Source of the DNA: Oscillospiraceae bacterium
Lineage (GTDB): Bacteria > Bacillota_A > Clostridia > Oscillospirales > JAAYXM01
Assembly (NCBI GenBank): GCA_017408185.1
Contig: JAFQVE010000523.1
Location: 1-7,592, forward strand
Direction of reading: 5' to 3'
Length of the DNA: 7,592 nucleotides
Positions 4,798 to 7,592 of the stretch are shown here, in pieces (positions within the stretch are counted from its first letter, which is position 1; each line of letters opens with the position of its first letter). The position numbers were made by a program, and so were the translations under genes. The notes beneath the pieces are model-generated. The model worked only from the letters and a program-made list of their open reading frames with translations, made no database searches and was not told the DNA's origin.

Positions 4798-5417
4798 AGT
4801 ACGTAACAGTTAAGCGGGATATATCAAAGCACGAAAACGGCGTTATAATCCGCAGTTATGCCGAGAAGCGATACGAGATAGGCGATTACCTGACCATGGT
4901 GGGTTTAGGCTTTCTCATAATCGCGGTGGCGGTTCTTATCGGTTATTACATAGGCGTTGTTACGGCGACGGAGAAGCTTGCGGAAGCAACGGAGCGAGTG
5001 GCGACGGTGGAAGAACCGGAAAGCCTTTACTCAACGGAGATACCACTGAGCTACACGGAGCAGGCGGAGCTTCTGAGCGCAGCGGAAGAGTTTGGTGTTG
5101 ATTATCACACAATGCTCGGGCTGATAGAGCGAGAGACGAACTTCCGCAACGTATCAGGCGACAGTGGCAAGGCATCGGGATACTGTCAGGTGTGGAAAGT
5201 CTACTGGGGCGACCTGATGCGCGATATCGGTGCAGAGGACTTGAACGTACCGCGCGACAACTTCAGGACAGCCTGCGCGATAGTTTCGGAGCTGACGGAC
5301 AGATACGGAAGCCTTGCGGGTGCGCTTACGGCTTACAACCGGGGAAGCTTTGACGGGACGGTTACGGAATATGCCACAAGCGTTCTTGAGAATGCGGAGA
5401 AATGGCGGGAGATATAA
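4794..5417 (+). CDS. Membrane-anchored lytic transglycosylase-like protein
   Basis: A 207-residue protein with a basic cytoplasmic N-terminus, one membrane helix at about 34-57 and an outside domain. Residues 90-207 resemble the SLT/lysozyme-like fold: SAAEEFGVDYHTMLGLIERETNF (95-117) with E114 as the likely catalytic acid (the E-S/T-x-F pattern), SGDSGKASGYCQV (121-133), and ALTAYNRG (177-184). Such enzymes cleave peptidoglycan glycan strands. ATG at 4794 overlaps the stop of the 51-residue gene; the site AAGGAGAAAGGG precedes it. It is unusual that it sits among replication and recombination genes rather than with lysis or tail genes. Roles such as superinfection exclusion or local wall remodelling are inference; loss of activity cannot be excluded. 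Confidence 0.75.
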   Translation: MKYVTVKRDISKHENGVIIRSYAEKRYEIGDYLTMVGLGFLIIAVAVLIGYYIGVVTATEKLAEATERVATVEEPESLYSTEIPLSYTEQAELLSAAEEFGVDYHTMLGLIERETNFRNVSGDSGKASGYCQVWKVYWGDLMRDIGAEDLNVPRDNFRTACAIVSELTDRYGSLAGALTAYNRGSFDGTVTEYATSVLENAEKWREI

Positions 5418-5422
5418 CAAAA

Positions 5423-5452
5423 GACCTCTCGTAGCGCCAACTACAAGAGGTC
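5423..5452. other. Strong hairpin in the only sizeable break of the early operon
   Basis: GACCTCT (5423-5429) pairs with AGAGGTC (5446-5452); after one C-A mismatch GTAG pairs with CTAC around a loop CGCCAA. In the plus direction no T-tract follows. On the minus strand the stem is followed by TTTTGTTAT, so it would act better as a terminator of leftward antisense transcripts. It may also be a processing or stability element between the transglycosylase and the downstream genes. Confidence 0.65.
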
Positions 5453-5484
5453 AAGCATGGAAAAAAGGAAACGAACAAATTACG

Positions 5485-5500
5485 TGTGAATTATATCACA
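5485..5500. promoter_or_regulatory. TGTGA-N6-TCACA dyad (CRP/FNR-type box)
   Basis: An exact TGTGA-N6-TCACA palindrome lies 33 bases before the next ATG, in the 115-base gap. The form equals the CRP core and is close to the box used by Bacillus Fnr. AT-rich sequence after it (AATATATGG) could hold a -10 element, but no good -35 is visible. Chance occurrence is possible. Confidence 0.25.
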
Positions 5501-5532
5501 ATATATGGAAAAAGTCAAGGAAGGGAAACGGA

Positions 5533-5739
5533 ATGAACAGAACTGATAACCCGATAAGGGATTTTGAGAACTACGACAGAGCGCAGGCACAGGCGCTTAA
5601 GAAATATCCCGTATGCTGTGAATGCGGTGAGCCGATACAGAGCGATTACTTATACGACATCGGCGGGGATTTGTACTGCCCCGAATGTATGGAGCTGAAG
5701 ACACAGTATGTGGACAAGTATATCAAGGAGGCGGTGTGA
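5533..5739 (+). CDS. Small zinc-ribbon-like protein (two CxxC)
   Basis: A 68-residue protein with two CxxC pairs, CCEC (C28, C31) and CPEC (C49, C52), separated by 17 residues that include YLYDIGGDLY. This is a small treble-clef or LIM-like zinc site. Such mini-proteins are common in the early regions of Clostridia phages; function is not known. The frame is open back to 5314, but that part overlaps the transglycosylase gene, and ATG at 5533 has AAGGAAGGG at seven bases, so I take 5533. It is the first gene after the hairpin gap and is followed two bases later by the next gene. Confidence 0.7.
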   Translation: MNRTDNPIRDFENYDRAQAQALKKYPVCCECGEPIQSDYLYDIGGDLYCPECMELKTQYVDKYIKEAV

Positions 5740-5741
5740 GT

Positions 5742-5981
5742 ATGGCGAACTTTGACAGTGGTGTTAAGCGATTCATTAAAGCGCAGGCGACGGTAACGGT
5801 ATTCTTCCCGGTTGATATGAAAGACCGCGCGGACGTGAACTGCTACCAGTGCAATTTCTTCAGCAGGCAGAGCGGAATATGTCAGCTTACGAAAGAGGTG
5901 AGCGAATACCCGAAGAAGTACATCGGCAGTAACTGCCCATTGAACGTTATAGAAGAATTACAGAAGGAGAATGAAAGATGA
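5742..5981 (+). CDS. Small Cys-motif protein preceding the annealing protein
   Basis: A 79-residue protein. The C-terminal half carries CYQC (34-37), then C47 in SGICQL and C65 in YIGSNCPL, a four-Cys site likely to bind zinc. I recall similar short proteins with a YQC...YIGS.CPL pattern just upstream of single-strand annealing genes in Clostridia phages, which suggests a link to recombination, but this is unproven. ATG at 5742 has a full AAGGAGG ten bases upstream; a frame extension to 5685 would overlap the preceding gene and is not needed. Its stop overlaps the next ATG as ATGA, so translation is coupled. Confidence 0.75.
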   Translation: MANFDSGVKRFIKAQATVTVFFPVDMKDRADVNCYQCNFFSRQSGICQLTKEVSEYPKKYIGSNCPLNVIEELQKENER

Positions 5982-6514
5982 ACTTCAGAGATTTAACAAG
6001 AGACGATATTGACGTCAGGCTTCAGAGCGTGAAGGTGAATAAAAACGATCCAAGCAAGAGCGGAGTTATACTGCTGCTTTACAAGAACGCAAGGGTTGAT
6101 ATGAACATCCTCGACGAGACGGTAGGTCCCGAGAACTGGCAGAATAAGTTTTACGAGCATAAGGGAATACTTTTCTGCTCTCTCGGCATCAACACGAACT
6201 ACGACAAGCCCGCAGAGTTTGATGACCGTTGGATATGGAAAGACGACGCAGGAGTGGAGAGCAACACGGATGCCGAGAAGGGAAATGCATCAGATGCGAG
6301 AAAGCGCGCAGGCTTTGCGTGGGGTATCGGACGAGAGCTTTACACAACGCCGCTTATATGGGTTAAGGCGGCGGACTGCAGGATAGACGACAACGGCAAG
6401 TGTTGGGATAAGTTTGCGGTGGAAGCCATACGTGTGCAGGATAAAAAAATAACGGGGCTCCTGATATACAATCTGACACAGAAAAAGAGGTGCTTTTCAT
6501 GGGAGACAAAGTAA
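5978..6514 (+). CDS. Rad52-like single-strand annealing protein
   Basis: A 178-residue protein resembling the phage branch of the Rad52 superfamily (Sak-like). Visible landmarks are VILLLYKNARVDMNILDETVGPENWQ-type sequence at 30-55, a strand-rich centre with FCSLGI (66-71) and DRWIWKDD (83-90), and KGNASDARKRAGFAWGIGRELY (101-122). The last matches the DAxKRAxxxxGIGRxLY signature after the central sheet. Such proteins form rings on single-stranded DNA and anneal complementary strands. No RecT- or ERF-like gene is present in the window, so this would be the phage's annealing protein. It begins with an ATGA overlap to the Cys-motif gene and its last 16 bases overlap the next gene. Family call is from pattern memory, not a profile search. 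Confidence 0.7.
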   Translation: MNFRDLTRDDIDVRLQSVKVNKNDPSKSGVILLLYKNARVDMNILDETVGPENWQNKFYEHKGILFCSLGINTNYDKPAEFDDRWIWKDDAGVESNTDAEKGNASDARKRAGFAWGIGRELYTTPLIWVKAADCRIDDNGKCWDKFAVEAIRVQDKKITGLLIYNLTQKKRCFSWETK

Positions 6515-6720
6515 ATCAGTGCGCAAAGATATTAGAATATATGGCCACTCACGGAAGTATAACGCCGAAGGATGCCGACAGAGAGTTCGGCTGCATGAGG
6601 TTGGCAAGCAGGATTTCCGACCTGAAGAAAGCGGGATTTAAGATACACAAGGAAATGGAGACCGCGAAGAACAGGGACGGCGAGACGGTGAGATACGCAC
6701 GGTACAAGTTGGTGAAGTGA
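6499..6720 (+). CDS. Small HTH_39-like phage protein
   Basis: A 73-residue winged-helix-like protein: QCAKILEYMATHGSITPKDADREFGCMRLASRISDLKKAGFKI (7-49) is the HTH, and RYARYKL (65-71) the closing strand. The sequence fits the HTH_39 type, small phage proteins found among recombination and replication genes. It likely binds DNA; target unknown. ATG at 6499 follows AGAGGTG by six bases; an in-frame GTG at 6490 lies inside that site and is rejected. It overlaps the annealing-protein gene by 16 bases and the next ATG lies two bases after its stop. Confidence 0.75.
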   Translation: MGDKVNQCAKILEYMATHGSITPKDADREFGCMRLASRISDLKKAGFKIHKEMETAKNRDGETVRYARYKLVK

Positions 6721-6722
6721 CT

Positions 6723-7256
6723 ATGAAGACGATATTTAGTCAAGCTAAGACGATTGTTGAAGACGGTGTTGCGTATCTGTGCCTGAACGTTCCGTACCGG
6801 GATGCGCGGAAGTTCGTCGGCGAGATGAAGAACAAAAAGTATGATGTGGAAATCAAGGAGCATCGGGAGAAACGGAGCTTGGATGCAAATGCATACTGCT
6901 TCGTACTGCTTGACAAGCTTGCAGAAGCTCTCCGAGAACCGAAGGAAGCTTTATACCGGAGCTACATCAAGGAGATAGGCGGAAACAGTGAAACGGTGTG
7001 CGTGCTCGACGGTGCGGTGGACAACCTCCGCAAGGGATGGGAGCGCAACGGGTTAGGATGGCAGACGGACGTTATACCGAGCAAGATTAAAGGCTGCACA
7101 AACGTTATCCTCTACTACGGCTCAAGCACATACGACACAGCTCAGATGAGCAGGCTTATTGACTTGATTATCCAAGACTGCAAAGGATGCGGGATAGAAA
7201 CGCTTCCGCCTGAAAGACTGGCGGCAATGATAGGAGAGTGGGAGAATGGCGGTTAA
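6723..7256 (+). CDS. ninB: NinB/Orf-family recombination mediator
   Basis: A 177-residue protein with two landmarks of the lambda NinB (Orf) family: KRSLDANAY (50-58), equal to the RSLDQN block, and YGSSTYDTAQMSRLIDLI (132-149) followed by GIETLPPERLAAMIGEW (157-173), equal to the C-terminal helices. Lambda Orf binds single-stranded DNA and SSB and helps load annealing proteins, which fits its place beside the Rad52-like gene. The middle (80-120) is longer than in lambda Orf, as usual for Firmicute members. The start chosen is ATG at 6723, with a modest GGTGA site; GTG at 6717 is in frame two codons earlier and also possible. The last 11 bases overlap the nuclease gene. Confidence 0.8.
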   Translation: MKTIFSQAKTIVEDGVAYLCLNVPYRDARKFVGEMKNKKYDVEIKEHREKRSLDANAYCFVLLDKLAEALREPKEALYRSYIKEIGGNSETVCVLDGAVDNLRKGWERNGLGWQTDVIPSKIKGCTNVILYYGSSTYDTAQMSRLIDLIIQDCKGCGIETLPPERLAAMIGEWENGG

Positions 7257-7458
7257 CAGCAGAAGAAAAGGCGCGGAGTTTGAGCGGGCGCTTGCGAAGA
7301 TGCTCCGGAACTACGGATATGAATGCAGGCGCGGACAGCAGTTCTGCGGAGCAAACGGCGATGCAGACGTTGCGGGGCTTCCGGGAATACACATTGAAGC
7401 GAAAGCCGTTGAGAAGCTTAACCTCTACGACGCAATGGCACAGGGAATGGGGGTGTAG
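7246..7458 (+). CDS. PDDEXK nuclease (Holliday-junction-resolvase-like), shortened
   Basis: A 70-residue protein with the active-site set of a PDDEXK nuclease: RKGAEFERALAKML (7-20, E11), GANGDADVAGLPGIHIEAKAV (35-55, with D39/D41 and E51-x-K53), and LYDAMAQ (60-66). Relatives that I know of this type in Clostridia phages are about 100-120 residues, continuing after AMAQ with a basic stretch and a further strand and helix. Here the frame ends four codons later as GMGV and stop, and the other two frames carry no recognisable tail. I infer an internal deletion that removed the C-terminal third, so the product may be inactive. ATG at 7246 has AGGAG nine bases upstream and overlaps the NinB-like gene. 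Normally it would process recombination junctions with the neighbouring genes. Confidence 0.7.
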   Translation: MAVNSRRKGAEFERALAKMLRNYGYECRRGQQFCGANGDADVAGLPGIHIEAKAVEKLNLYDAMAQGMGV

Positions 7459-7461
7459 CCA

Positions 7462-7592
7462 ATGAACGATGTCTTTCGGCAAAGGCTTCAGATGCTACGG
7501 GAGAAACGGCGGATAAGCCGTCAGGTACTGTCGGAGCTGTGCGGACTCTCTTCCGATGCTATACGGAGATATGAACGCGGAGAAGCTGAGCC
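7462..7592 (+). CDS. XRE-family HTH regulator (N-terminus only)
   Basis: The first 43 codons are in the window; the gene runs off the right edge. FRQRLQMLREKRRISRQVLSELCGLSSDAIRRYERGEAE (5-43) is a standard XRE/HTH_3 domain, with the recognition helix near SSDAIRRYERG. ATG at 7462 lies three bases after the nuclease stop and has GGGGGTG upstream. Expected to regulate transcription within the phage, perhaps of later genes; no target can be named. Whether a second domain follows is not visible. Confidence 0.8.
   Translation, partial: MNDVFRQRLQMLREKRRISRQVLSELCGLSSDAIRRYERGEAE

Noticed and set aside
5314..5532. Upstream extension of the small zinc-ribbon gene
   Set aside because: It would overlap the transglycosylase gene and translate the hairpin; the ATG at 5533 has its own ribosome binding site.
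7238..7465. Overlapping frame across the nuclease gene as its displaced C-terminus
   Set aside because: Its product after the AMAQ position has no resemblance to a PDDEXK tail and ends within seven residues, so a simple frameshift does not explain the shortening.

Overview
The window is the left arm of a temperate phage or integrated prophage. Strong AAGGAGG-type ribosome binding sites, occasional GTG/TTG starts and the kinds of protein present suggest a low-to-mid GC Firmicute, most likely a gut Clostridia (Lachnospiraceae/Oscillospiraceae-like) host. That host call is an inference from style and families, not from any host gene: none is visible.

Left, minus strand (1-2239): a lysogeny cassette read leftward. 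In transcription order it holds a LexA-like CI repressor with an autocleavage site, a secreted or membrane 'YHYH' histidine-rich protein with a C-terminal Cys/His knuckle, an unrecognised two-helix membrane protein with a TTG start, and the N-terminus of a tyrosine integrase that runs off the left edge. The two membrane/secreted genes are the accessory ('moron') cargo.

Switch region (2240-2452): the divergent control region carries a perfect-consensus rightward promoter (TTGACA-17-TATAAT). It is embedded in an array of GTTCAC/GTTAAC elements set 9 bp apart. Further inverted copies overlap the ribosome binding site and start codon of the first rightward gene.

Right, plus strand (2453-7592): a tightly packed early operon, often with ATGA-type overlaps. 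It starts with two small HTH regulators. Next come a winged-helix replication initiator, whose gene contains 22-24 bp AT-rich repeats that look like an internal origin, and a DnaC-like helicase loader. A small HTH protein, a 51-residue Cys/His protein not previously called, and a membrane-anchored lytic transglycosylase follow. After a 115-base break holding a hairpin and a TGTGA-N6-TCACA dyad come two CxxC mini-proteins and a recombination module. That module has a Rad52-like annealing protein, an HTH_39-like protein, a NinB/Orf-like protein and a shortened PDDEXK nuclease. The start of an XRE-type regulator is cut by the right edge.

Together the genes give repression and integration to the left, and theta-type replication initiation plus single-strand-annealing recombination to the right. 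The most unusual elements are the 9-bp-pitch operator array, the putative origin inside the initiator gene, the secreted YHYH protein in the lysogeny cassette, the early membrane-bound transglycosylase and the shortened nuclease.
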